From: Micromonospora pisi
Lineage (GTDB): Bacteria > Actinomycetota > Actinomycetes > Mycobacteriales > Micromonosporaceae
Assembly (NCBI RefSeq): GCF_003633685.1
Contig: NZ_RBKT01000001.1
Location: 3,348,001 to 3,412,000 of the forward strand
DNA length: 64,000 nucleotides
Direction of reading: 5' to 3'
The notes beneath the pieces are model-generated. The model was not told the origin of the DNA. It saw only the letters and a list, made by a program, of their open reading frames with translations, and did no database searches. Both the position numbers and the translations under genes were made by a program. The first letter of the stretch is position 1; the number at the start of each line of letters is the position of its first letter. This document shows positions 36,564 to 44,913 of the stretch, piece after piece.

Positions 36564-36600
36564 CTGTTACTGGATCGGCGTTTACCGATACGGTGCAGGG

Positions 36601-38478
36601 GTGCCTCCGGACCACGATGACCCGAATTCAGGGGTTGTGACGATTCCGGAGGTTCCCCCGCGCCCGCCGTTCGGACACAACCTGTGGCGGCTGCGTCGCT
36701 ACGTCCGCCCGTACACCGGTCAGCTCGGCTGGCTGCTGGTCGTCGCCTTCGCCGCAACCGGGGCGAGTCTCGCCGTACCCCTGATCATCCGGCAGGTGAT
36801 CGACGGTCCGATCGCGAACCGCGACCCCGGCGGTCTGTACCGGCTCGGCGTCCTGGCGCTGCTGCTCGGGCTCGCCGAGGCAGTGCTGATCTTCGTCCGC
36901 CGCTGGGTGCAGTCGTCGACCGCCCTTGCCATCGAGTCGGCCATCCGCGACGACATCTACGCCCACCTGCAACGGCTGCACGTGGGCTTCCATGACCGCT
37001 GGCAGTCGGGGCAACTCCTCTCCCGGGCCACCGCGGACCTGTCGGTGATCCGTCGGTTCCTCTCCTTCGGGCTGCTCTTCCTGATCGTCAACACCGCTAC
37101 CTACCTCGCCGTGGTGGGACTCCTGATCCACCTCTACTGGCCACTCGGCCTGCTGGTCGCGGCGAGCGCCGTGCCGCTGTTCACGGTCAGCCGGCGGTTC
37201 ACCCGCTCCTACCTCGCCGCGTCCCGACAGATGCAGGACGAACAGGGCGACCTGACCACCCTGATCGAGGAGTCCACCCAGGGGCTGCGCACCATCAAGT
37301 CGTTCGGCCGTCGCCCCGAGATGGCGCACCGGTTCGCCGTACGGGCCCGGCAACTGCACGACACCGCCACCGGCAAGGGCCGCCTGATCGCCCGTACGTC
37401 GGCCGAGTTCGACCTGGTCCCGAACCTGACCCTGGCGGTGGTCCTGGTGGCCGGGGCACCGGCGGTGGCGTACGGCAAGCTGACCATCGGCGAACTGGTC
37501 GCCTTCGTCACGCTGCAACTGATGCTGATCTGGCCGATCGAATCCCTTGGTTGGATCATCGCCAACGGTCAGGAGGCGGTGACCGCGGCCGACCGGATCC
37601 AGGAGGTGCTCGACACCGCACCGACCATCGTGGACCGACCACACGCGGTCCCGCTGCGCCGGGCCGCGGTCCACGGCGACCTCCGGTTCGAGCGAGTCAC
37701 CTTCGGCTACCCCGGACTCGCCCGACCGGTGCTCCACGAGGTCACCCTTGCGGTTCGGCCGGGCGAGACGATGGCGATCGTCGGCGCCACCGGATCCGGC
37801 AAAACCACGCTGCTGTCGCTGGTGCCCCGGCTCTACGACGTCGACGCCGGCCGGATCAGCCTCGACGGGCAGGACATCCGCGATCTCCAGCTCGCCGGGC
37901 TGCGCCGGGTGGTCGGGGTGGCGTTCGAGGAGCCGACACTCTTCTCCATGTCGGTCCGGGAGAACCTCACCCTGGGGCGGCCGGACGCGGACGACGACGC
38001 GATCCGCGACGCGCTCGCGGTGGCGCAGGCCGATTTTGTGTACGGCCTGCCGTGGGGACTGGAAACCCGGGTCGGCGAACAGGGCCTCTCCCTCTCCGGC
38101 GGGCAGCGGCAACGGTTGGCGCTGGCCCGCGCGGTGCTCGGCCAACCAGGTGTGCTGGTGCTCGACGACCCGCTCTCCGCGCTCGACGTGCACACCGAGG
38201 CGCTGGTGGAGGCCGCGCTGTCCCGGGTGCTGCGGGACACCACCGCGCTGTTGGTGGTGCACCGACCTTCCACGGTGGCGCTCGCCGACCGGGTGGCGCT
38301 GCTCGCCGACGGCCGGATCACCGCCGTGGGCACCCACTCCGAACTGCTCGCCACCGTCCCCGACTACCGCGCGGTCCTCTCCGCCACGGAAGCCGCCGAC
38401 ACTTCCGCCAGGGCCGGGGAACCGGACGCCGCCGGCCTGACCGGAGAGTCGGACGCCTCCGGCCTGATCCGCTCATGA
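36601..38478 (+). CDS. ABC exporter half-transporter, subunit 1 (degenerate catalytic site)
   Basis: A 625-residue type IV exporter subunit: six helices in ~35-330, then a nucleotide-binding domain with Walker A GATGSGKTTLLS, signature LSLSGGQRQRLALARAV and H-loop VVHRPSTVALAD. Walker B ends LVLDDPLSALD, so the catalytic base after Walker B is Asp instead of Glu, as in the degenerate half of heterodimeric exporters. Substrate unknown (lipid, peptide or drug). GTG start at 36601; the stop overlaps the ATG of the partner gene. Confidence 0.9.
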   Translation: MPPDHDDPNSGVVTIPEVPPRPPFGHNLWRLRRYVRPYTGQLGWLLVVAFAATGASLAVPLIIRQVIDGPIANRDPGGLYRLGVLALLLGLAEAVLIFVRRWVQSSTALAIESAIRDDIYAHLQRLHVGFHDRWQSGQLLSRATADLSVIRRFLSFGLLFLIVNTATYLAVVGLLIHLYWPLGLLVAASAVPLFTVSRRFTRSYLAASRQMQDEQGDLTTLIEESTQGLRTIKSFGRRPEMAHRFAVRARQLHDTATGKGRLIARTSAEFDLVPNLTLAVVLVAGAPAVAYGKLTIGELVAFVTLQLMLIWPIESLGWIIANGQEAVTAADRIQEVLDTAPTIVDRPHAVPLRRAAVHGDLRFERVTFGYPGLARPVLHEVTLAVRPGETMAIVGATGSGKTTLLSLVPRLYDVDAGRISLDGQDIRDLQLAGLRRVVGVAFEEPTLFSMSVRENLTLGRPDADDDAIRDALAVAQADFVYGLPWGLETRVGEQGLSLSGGQRQRLALARAVLGQPGVLVLDDPLSALDVHTEALVEAALSRVLRDTTALLVVHRPSTVALADRVALLADGRITAVGTHSELLATVPDYRAVLSATEAADTSARAGEPDAAGLTGESDASGLIRS

Positions 38479-40355
38479 CCGCCGGAGCCGCGCCCACCCC
38501 CGGTACGGACCCGGCCGCCGCCCTCACCGGCTGGCGGGGCGTCGCCACCGACCCGGACGCCGAACGGACCACCGCCGAACGGGGCACTGTCCGCGCGCTG
38601 GCCCTGCTCCGGACCCGCAGCCGGGCCCTGCTCGGCGCCTTGCTGCGGCCCCACCGCCGGCTGATCGGGGTGGCGGTGGTGCTGCTCCTGGTGCAGAACG
38701 CGGCCGGCATGGCCGGTCCGTACCTGGTGATGCTCGGCATCGACCGGGCGATCGACCCACTCCGCGAGGGTGACCCCCGGCCCCTGGTGGCGGTGGCGGT
38801 GGCGTTCAGCGCCGCAGCCGCCGCCGAGTACGCGGGCAAGCGCGGTTTCCTCACCCTCTCCTCGCGGATCGGCCAGGCCGTCCTGATCGACCTGCGTCAG
38901 CGGGTGTACGAGCACTTCCTGCGACTTTCGGTCGGCTTCCACGAGCGGTACACCTCGGGTCGGGTGATCGCCCGGCTGACCAGCGACATGGACTCCATCG
39001 GCGAACTGGTCGACGGTGGCATCGACGACCTGGTGCTGGCCGCGCTCTCCATCGTCTCCGTCGCCGGCGTCCTGCTCTGGCTCGATCCGCCACTCGCCGC
39101 GGTGACCCTGCTCGCGTTCCCGTTCCTGCTGGTGCTCTCCCGCTGGTTCGCCCGCGCCTCCGGGCTCGCCTACCGGCGCACCCGCGAGGCGGTCGCCCTG
39201 GTGATCGTGCACTTCGTCGAGTCGCTGGGTGGGATCCGGGCGGTTCAGGCGTTCCGTCGCGAGCCCCGCAACCAGCACATCTTCGCCTCCGTCAACGACG
39301 AGTACCGGCGGGCGAACCTGCATGCCTTCCGGCTCATCGCCACCTACTCCCCGAGCATCAAACTGATCGGCAACGTGGCCGTGGCGGTGGTGCTCACGTA
39401 CGGCGGCTGGCGGGTCCTGCACGGCGCCACCGAGATCGGCGTACTCGCCGCGTTCCTGCTCTACCTGCGGCGATTCTTCGAACCGATGCAGGAGCTGAGC
39501 CAGTTCTACAACTCGCTCCAGTCGGCCACCGCCGCGTTGGAGAAGCTCTCCGGGGTGCTCGACGAGCGACCCGGCGTACCCGAACCGGCGCCCCCCACCG
39601 GGCTGCCCGCCGGCGGCGGTCGTGGGGAGATCGAGTTCCACCGGGTCACCTTCAGCTACCGGGAGAAGACGCCGGTCCTGACCGAACTGGACCTGCGGAT
39701 CCCGGCCGGGCAGATCGTCGCGCTGGTCGGCGCCACCGGGGCGGGCAAGTCGACGGTGGCCAAGTTGGTCGCCCGCTTCTACGACCCGACCAGTGGCACG
39801 GTCAGCCTGGACGGGGTCGACCTGCGGCGGGTGCCCGACGCCGAACTGCGCCGCGTGGTGGTGATGGTGACCCAGGAGAACTACCTGTTCAGCGGCTCGG
39901 TCGCGGACAACATCCGGTTCGGCCGGCCCGACGCCGAACAACCGGAGATCGAAGCGGCGGCGCGGGCGATCGGCGCGCACGACTTCATCGCCGCCCTGCC
40001 CGACGGGTACGACACCGACGTGCACCGACGCGGCGGGCGACTCTCCGCCGGGCAACGTCAACTGGTCGCGTTCGCGCGCGCCTTCCTCGCCGACCCGACC
40101 GTGCTGATCCTGGACGAGGCGACCTCGTCCCTGGACGTACCGAGCGAGCGGCTGGTGCAACGGGCGCTGCGGACGATCCTGTGCGACCGGACCGCGCTGG
40201 TGATCGCGCACCGGCTCTCCACGGTGGAGATCGCCGACCGGGTGCTGGTCGTCGACGGGGGCCGGATCGTCGAGGACGGTCCGCCGGCCGCACTGGTCGA
40301 GGCCGACGGTCGGTACGCGGCCCTGCACCGGCAGTGGCGCGATTCGCTCGTCTGA
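38475..40355 (+). CDS. ABC exporter half-transporter, subunit 2 (canonical catalytic site)
   Basis: A 626-residue partner of the previous gene. Six helices lie in ~60-370, then Walker A GATGAGKSTVAKL, signature LSAGQRQLVAFARAF, Walker B VLILDEATSSLD (canonical Glu) and H-loop VIAHRLSTVEIAD. The signature motif reads LSAGQ rather than LSGGQ, a common variant in heterodimers because each ATP site uses one Walker set and the other subunit's signature. A ~55-residue cytosolic N-terminal extension precedes helix 1. Start overlaps the previous stop (ATGA). Confidence 0.9.
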   Translation: MTAGAAPTPGTDPAAALTGWRGVATDPDAERTTAERGTVRALALLRTRSRALLGALLRPHRRLIGVAVVLLLVQNAAGMAGPYLVMLGIDRAIDPLREGDPRPLVAVAVAFSAAAAAEYAGKRGFLTLSSRIGQAVLIDLRQRVYEHFLRLSVGFHERYTSGRVIARLTSDMDSIGELVDGGIDDLVLAALSIVSVAGVLLWLDPPLAAVTLLAFPFLLVLSRWFARASGLAYRRTREAVALVIVHFVESLGGIRAVQAFRREPRNQHIFASVNDEYRRANLHAFRLIATYSPSIKLIGNVAVAVVLTYGGWRVLHGATEIGVLAAFLLYLRRFFEPMQELSQFYNSLQSATAALEKLSGVLDERPGVPEPAPPTGLPAGGGRGEIEFHRVTFSYREKTPVLTELDLRIPAGQIVALVGATGAGKSTVAKLVARFYDPTSGTVSLDGVDLRRVPDAELRRVVVMVTQENYLFSGSVADNIRFGRPDAEQPEIEAAARAIGAHDFIAALPDGYDTDVHRRGGRLSAGQRQLVAFARAFLADPTVLILDEATSSLDVPSERLVQRALRTILCDRTALVIAHRLSTVEIADRVLVVDGGRIVEDGPPAALVEADGRYAALHRQWRDSLV

Positions 40356-40462
40356 ACGTCGGCGCGGCGAACCCGGCAGCGCGGTGACCCGTCTCGGGCC
40401 GGCATCCCGGATGTCGGTATTGCCGGTCACGGAGGGTATCGAGGGCTCGGTAGCATCGGGTC

Positions 40463-43054
40463 ATGACGGATACGGCGAAGAACCCGCGCGCCGGTGTCCC
40501 CGAGCGTCCCACCCTGGACGGACTCGAGGAGACCTGGTCGCGCCGTTGGCAGGAGGAGGGCACGTACGCGTTTGACCGGTCCAAGGATCGGGCGAGCGTG
40601 TACGCGATCGACACCCCGCCACCGACCGTATCCGGTGAGCTGCACATGGGGCACGTCTTCTCGTACACCCACACCGACACGGTGGCCCGGTTCCAGCGGA
40701 TGCGCGGCCGGACCGTCTTCTACCCGATGGGCTGGGACGACAACGGCCTGCCCACCGAGCGCCGGGTGCAGAACGTGTACGGCGTGCGCTGTGAGCCGGC
40801 GCTGCGGTACGACCCGGACTGGCGGCCGCCGGCCGCCCCGGTCAGCGACGACGCGCGGAAAAACCCGATCCCGATCTCCCGGCGCAACTTCGTCGAGTTG
40901 TGCACGCTGCTGACAGGTGAGGACGAGCTGGTCTTCGAGGCGCTCTGGCGGCGGCTCGGGCTCTCGGTGGACTGGTCGCTGACGTACACCACGATCGGGG
41001 CGCACGCCCAGGCGACGTCGCAGCGGGCGTTCCTGCGGAACCTGGCGCGGGGCGAGGCGTACCAGGCGGAGGCTCCGACGCTCTGGGACGTCGGGTTCGC
41101 CACCGCGGTCGCCCAGGCGGAACTGGAGGACCGGGAGCGGCCGGGGGCGTACCACCGGCTCCGGTTCGCGGTCGCCGCCCCCGGCATCGCCGGGGACGAG
41201 AACGTGGTCGGCGGTTTCGTGGAGATCGAGACGACCCGGCCGGAGCTGCTGCCGGCCTGCGTCGCCCTGGTCTGCCACCCGGACGACGACCGGTACGCGC
41301 ACCTGGTCGGCGGCACCGTGCGGACCCCGGTCTTCGGCGTCGAGGTGCCGGTGCACGCGCACCCGCTGGCCGAGCCGACCAAGGGCACCGGCCTGGTGAT
41401 GGTCTGCACCTTCGGCGACCTGAGCGACGTCACCTGGTGGCGGGACCTGCACCTGGAGACCCGGGTGGTGATCGGCCGGACCGGTCGACTGCTGCCGGAA
41501 CCGCCTCCCGGGGTGGACCCGGTGGCGTACGCGCCGCTCGCCGGCAAAACGGTGAACGCGGCCCGCCGCGAACTGGTGGCCATGCTCGCCGCCGGCGGCG
41601 ACCTGATCGGGGAACCGAAACCGATCACGCATCCGGTGAAGTTCTACGAGCGGGGCGACAGCCCACTGGAGATCATTTCCAGCCGGCAGTGGTACCTGCG
41701 CAACGGCGGCCGGGATCCCGAGCTTCGGGCGGAACTGCTGGCGCGGGGCACCGATCTCAACTGGGTGCCGGCGCACATGCGGCACCGGTACGAACACTGG
41801 GTGGGCGGCCTGACCGGCGACTGGCTGGTGAGCCGGCAACGTTTCTTCGGGGTGCCGATCCCGGTCTGGTACCGGCTCGACAACGCTGGCGAGCCGGACT
41901 ACGACCACCCTCTCACGCCGGACGAGTCCGCGCTCCCCGTTGACCCATCCAGCGACGTGCCGCCGGGTTTCGACGAGGCCCAGCGCGGCCAACCCGGTGG
42001 TTTCACCGCCGACCCGGATGTCATGGACACCTGGGCGACCTCGTCACTCACCCCGCAGATCGTCGGCGGCTGGGAGACCGATCCGGACCTGTTCGCCCGG
42101 GTCTTTCCGATGGACCTGCGCCCGCAGGGGCAGGAGATCATCCGTACCTGGCTCTTCTCCTCGGTGGTCCGCGCGCACCTGGAACACGGCGTGCTGCCGT
42201 GGCGGGACGCGGTCCTCTCCGGCTGGATCCTCGACCCGGACCGGAAGAAGATGTCCAAGTCCAAGGGGAACGTGGTCACCCCGATGTCGCTGCTGGAGTC
42301 CAGCGGCGCGGACGCCGTGCGCTACTGGGCGGCGAACGGACGACCCGGCACGGACCTTGCCTTCGACCCGGCGCAGATCAAGGTCGGCCGGCGGCTCGCC
42401 ACCAAGCTGCTCAACGCCTCCAAGTTCGCGCTCGGGCTGGGCGCGGCGGACGCGTTGCGGGCCGAGGTCACCGAGCCGCTGGACCGGGCCATGCTCGCCG
42501 GGCTCAGCACGGTGGTCGGCACCGCCACCGCCGCCTTCGACGACTACGACCACACCGCCGCCCTCCAGGCCACCGAGTCGTTCTTCTGGACCTTCTGCGA
42601 CGACTACATCGAGTTGGTGAAGGAACGGGCGTACGGTTCCGGTCCGGGTGCCGACTCGGCCCGGGCGGCGCTCGCCACCGCACTCTCGGCCCAGTTGCGG
42701 CTCTTCGCCCCGTTCCTGCCGTACGTGACCGAGGAGGTCTGGTCCTGGTGGCGGTACGGCTCGGTGCACCAGGCGCCCTGGCCGACCACGTACGAGCTGA
42801 GTCAGGCGGCCCGGGACGGGGACCCGGAGTTGCTCCGGCTCGCCGGGGCGGCGCTGACCCAGGTGCGCAGGGCCAAGTCGGACCGGAAGCTCTCCATGCG
42901 TACCGACGTGCCACTCGCCGAGGCGCTCGGCCCGGCGGAGGTGCTGGAGAAACTGGCGCTGGTCGGTGACGACCTGCGATCGGCCGGCCGGATCGCCAAG
43001 CTCGACTTCCTTCCCGACCGCGCCCCCGAACTGGTCATCGCCTCCGCCTTCTGA
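40463..43054 (+). CDS. valS: Valyl-tRNA synthetase, archaeal-like type
   Basis: An 863-residue class I synthetase. The HIGH motif is HMGH (residues 61-64) in TPPPTVSGELHMGHVFSYTH, and KMSKS is at ~596-600 (RKKMSKSKGNVVTPM). The first catalytic block reads FYPMGWDDNGLPTERRVQ, which is the archaeal/Rickettsia ValRS form; ordinary bacterial ValRS has PPPNVTG and W-x-PG-x-DHAGIATQ. The editing domain (ETTRPELLPACVALVCHP) and the anticodon-binding domain are present, and no C-terminal coiled-coil arm follows. No T-box leader is seen in the 107 bp upstream. ATG at 40463. Confidence 0.9.
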   Translation: MTDTAKNPRAGVPERPTLDGLEETWSRRWQEEGTYAFDRSKDRASVYAIDTPPPTVSGELHMGHVFSYTHTDTVARFQRMRGRTVFYPMGWDDNGLPTERRVQNVYGVRCEPALRYDPDWRPPAAPVSDDARKNPIPISRRNFVELCTLLTGEDELVFEALWRRLGLSVDWSLTYTTIGAHAQATSQRAFLRNLARGEAYQAEAPTLWDVGFATAVAQAELEDRERPGAYHRLRFAVAAPGIAGDENVVGGFVEIETTRPELLPACVALVCHPDDDRYAHLVGGTVRTPVFGVEVPVHAHPLAEPTKGTGLVMVCTFGDLSDVTWWRDLHLETRVVIGRTGRLLPEPPPGVDPVAYAPLAGKTVNAARRELVAMLAAGGDLIGEPKPITHPVKFYERGDSPLEIISSRQWYLRNGGRDPELRAELLARGTDLNWVPAHMRHRYEHWVGGLTGDWLVSRQRFFGVPIPVWYRLDNAGEPDYDHPLTPDESALPVDPSSDVPPGFDEAQRGQPGGFTADPDVMDTWATSSLTPQIVGGWETDPDLFARVFPMDLRPQGQEIIRTWLFSSVVRAHLEHGVLPWRDAVLSGWILDPDRKKMSKSKGNVVTPMSLLESSGADAVRYWAANGRPGTDLAFDPAQIKVGRRLATKLLNASKFALGLGAADALRAEVTEPLDRAMLAGLSTVVGTATAAFDDYDHTAALQATESFFWTFCDDYIELVKERAYGSGPGADSARAALATALSAQLRLFAPFLPYVTEEVWSWWRYGSVHQAPWPTTYELSQAARDGDPELLRLAGAALTQVRRAKSDRKLSMRTDVPLAEALGPAEVLEKLALVGDDLRSAGRIAKLDFLPDRAPELVIASAF

Positions 43055-43057
43055 GGT

Positions 43058-43113
43058 GTAAGGAAGGGCCCCTTGTTATCGCTTTTTGTATAGGAAGGGG
43101 CCCTTCCTAACGC
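43058..43113 (+). repeat. GGAAGGGCCCCTT palindromic repeat, complete copy behind valS
   Basis: A 56-bp element: a first palindromic core AAGGAAGGGCCCCTT, the spacer GTTATCGCTTTTTGTATA, and a second inverted core GGAAGGGGCCCTTCCTAACG. It starts 3 nt after the valS stop and could fold into two consecutive hairpins or one long one, so it may serve as terminator. Confidence 0.85.
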
Positions 43114-43143
43114 TGCGGGCGCTCTGCGGCACGCTGCGGACGG

Positions 43144-43794
43144 TCAGTACGGCCAGTCGCCGCGCAGGAACCGCAGCCCGAGCAGGAAGGTAACCACGGC
43201 GGGCCCGAGGAGCAGGGTGATCGCCTGCAACCGGTACGCGATCCGGTGCCGGGTCAACTCCACCGCGTTCAGAAAGACGATCACTCCGGCCAGCATCATG
43301 AACCCGCCCCACCAGTCGGTATGGCCGAATTCGATCCGTCCGTTGCGCAACAGCAGGAAGGTGACCCCGAGCGCGGCCCCGCCGAGCGCGAGCATCGCCA
43401 CCGTACGGTGTGCGGCGCGGGCGAGCGGGTGTGCCGGGTGCCAGCCGTAGGTGCCGGCGATCGCCAGCGACGGCAGGATGATCATGAATGGCCAGCCCCG
43501 GCCCATCACGCCGAGCATCAGCAACGCACCGACCGCGAAGACCAGCCCGCCGACGCAGGCCACCAGGTACCCGGCGAAGGCCCGGCCACCGCCTCGGGCC
43601 AGCAACGGTCCTCCGGTCGCACTGATCAGGGCGCCGGGGACCAGGATGAATCCGGCCCACCAGTGGAACCGGTCGATCGACTGCGCGATCACGGTGACCG
43701 CGGCCACCGCCAGCGCGGCCGCGGCAAAGCTGCCGAGCCAACTGGTGGCCGATCCGGGCCGGGATGGCGTCACGGTGTGGATGTCTGCGCTCAC
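43144..43794 (-). CDS. Hypothetical membrane protein (about six to seven helices)
   Basis: A ~216-residue protein made almost wholly of hydrophobic segments (FAAAALAVAAVTVIAQSID, WAGFILVPGALISATGG, LVACVGGLVFAVGALLMLGVMG, WPFMIILPSLAIAGTYGW, TVAMLALGGAALGVTFLLL, WWGGFMMLAGVIVFLNAVEL, LQAITLLLGPAVVTFLLGLRFL). No known domain recognised. I chose the GTG at 43794; an ATG at 43848 would add 18 residues. Confidence 0.65.
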   Translation of the reverse strand: MSADIHTVTPSRPGSATSWLGSFAAAALAVAAVTVIAQSIDRFHWWAGFILVPGALISATGGPLLARGGGRAFAGYLVACVGGLVFAVGALLMLGVMGRGWPFMIILPSLAIAGTYGWHPAHPLARAAHRTVAMLALGGAALGVTFLLLRNGRIEFGHTDWWGGFMMLAGVIVFLNAVELTRHRIAYRLQAITLLLGPAVVTFLLGLRFLRGDWPY

Positions 43795-43880
43795 CCTGCC
43801 GACTCTGCCCCGTTCGGCGCGCTCCGACCATCCCGCCAGCCCTACCATCGCCGGGCGGGCTAGCCCGAACCACCTGCGTC

Positions 43881-43935
43881 GATCATGAAGTTGACGGGGA
43901 TTCCACGCCCCAAAGGGCGCACCAACTTCATGATC
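43881..43935. repeat. 13-bp perfect inverted repeat GATCATGAAGTTG / CAACTTCATGATC
   Basis: Arms at 43881-43893 and 43923-43935 are exact complements; the 29-nt loop contains a second small dyad (GGGG / CCCC). From memory, GATCATGAAGTTG-type dyads recur many times between genes of Micromonosporaceae. Only this one complete copy is in the window. Lies 23 bp downstream of the GGD-tail protein gene and could be its terminator. Confidence 0.6.
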
Positions 43936-43958
43936 AACCCGCTGCCCGGGAGTGCGCG

Positions 43959-44834
43959 CTAGAAGTCGCCGCCACCGAAGTCGCCGCCACCCCAGTCGCC
44001 GCCGCCGAAGTCGCCGCCACCGCCCCAGTCGCCGCCGGACCAGTCGCTGGAGTCGGCAGCACCGAAGCCGGAGTCCGCCGAGTAGTCGGCGGCGCTGTAG
44101 TCGCTGCCACCGCCATACCCGACGTCGGTGTAGTCGGCACCACCGTCGCCGGCCGCACCGGCGTCACCGGCGTCGGCCCCGTCGGCCCCGTCGGCGAAGC
44201 CCTCCTGGTAGCCGGCGTCGTAGCCGTACCCGGGGTCGGCGAAGGCGGGCGAAAAGAGCGCGTCGGCGATCAACATGCCGCCGACCACGCCGGCCCCGGC
44301 CGCCAGGCCGGTCTTCCACCAAGGGGTGGAATACCAGCCGGAGGGGACCGGCCGGCCCTGGTAGCGACCGCCCGGGTAGTAGTAGGGCGTGCCGGCGCCC
44401 GGCTGCGGTCCGGCCCGGAACACCTGCCCCTGGACGTTGACCTCCCGCTCCCGGGTGATCGACCCGGCGCCTCGGGAGGCGGCCAGCGGCGGCAACTCGG
44501 GGCCGGGGTCGATGCCGAGCGCGACCCGGGCGGCGCGGACGTACGCCAACCCCTCCAGCGCGGTCTCCCGGGCAAGTTCGTACTGCTTGGCGGAGCGGGC
44601 CTGCTCCAGTTGACCACCGGCCGCGTTGTAGCGCTCCCCGGCGTCGCTGAGCGCCTGCCGGACCGCCGGCTCGTCGCCCCGCAGACCCAGCACCTGACCG
44701 CCCAGCCGCTCGTACCAACGCACCGCGTCGGCCCGCGCGTCGGCCAGCTCACGCACCTGCCGGGCAGTGGTCTCCCGCCGCCACCAGGTGACGCCGCCGA
44801 CCAGCAGAACCAGCAGAACCAAGACCCACACCAT
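43959..44834 (-). CDS. Membrane-anchored hypothetical protein with Gly-Asp-Trp/Phe-rich tail
   Basis: A ~291-residue protein. It starts with a single membrane segment VWVLVLLVLLVGGVTWWRR. A helical region rich in Ala/Glu/Arg follows (residues 25-110; ELADARADAVRWYERLGG..QLEQARSAKQYELARETALEGLAY). Then come a Pro/Gly/Tyr segment, a second hydrophobic stretch (WWKTGLAAGAGVVGGMLIADALFSP), and ~95 residues of low-complexity Gly/Asp/Ser/Tyr ending in GGDWGGGGDFGGGDWGGGDF. Such GGD(F/W) tails also end TPM/YgcG proteins. Function unknown. It is divergent from rmuC. Confidence 0.7.
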   Translation of the reverse strand: MVWVLVLLVLLVGGVTWWRRETTARQVRELADARADAVRWYERLGGQVLGLRGDEPAVRQALSDAGERYNAAGGQLEQARSAKQYELARETALEGLAYVRAARVALGIDPGPELPPLAASRGAGSITREREVNVQGQVFRAGPQPGAGTPYYYPGGRYQGRPVPSGWYSTPWWKTGLAAGAGVVGGMLIADALFSPAFADPGYGYDAGYQEGFADGADGADAGDAGAAGDGGADYTDVGYGGGSDYSAADYSADSGFGAADSSDWSGGDWGGGGDFGGGDWGGGDFGGGDF

Positions 44835-44913
44835 GCGTACGACGGTAGCTCCGCCAGCCAACCGGTCCGCCTTACCGGCGATCCAGGTCACACCGGTGTC
44901 GTACACGTTTGGC

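Noticed and set aside
40356-40462. T-box leader upstream of valS
   Set aside because: The gap is only 107 bp and lacks the conserved T-box sequence and a terminator/antiterminator pair.
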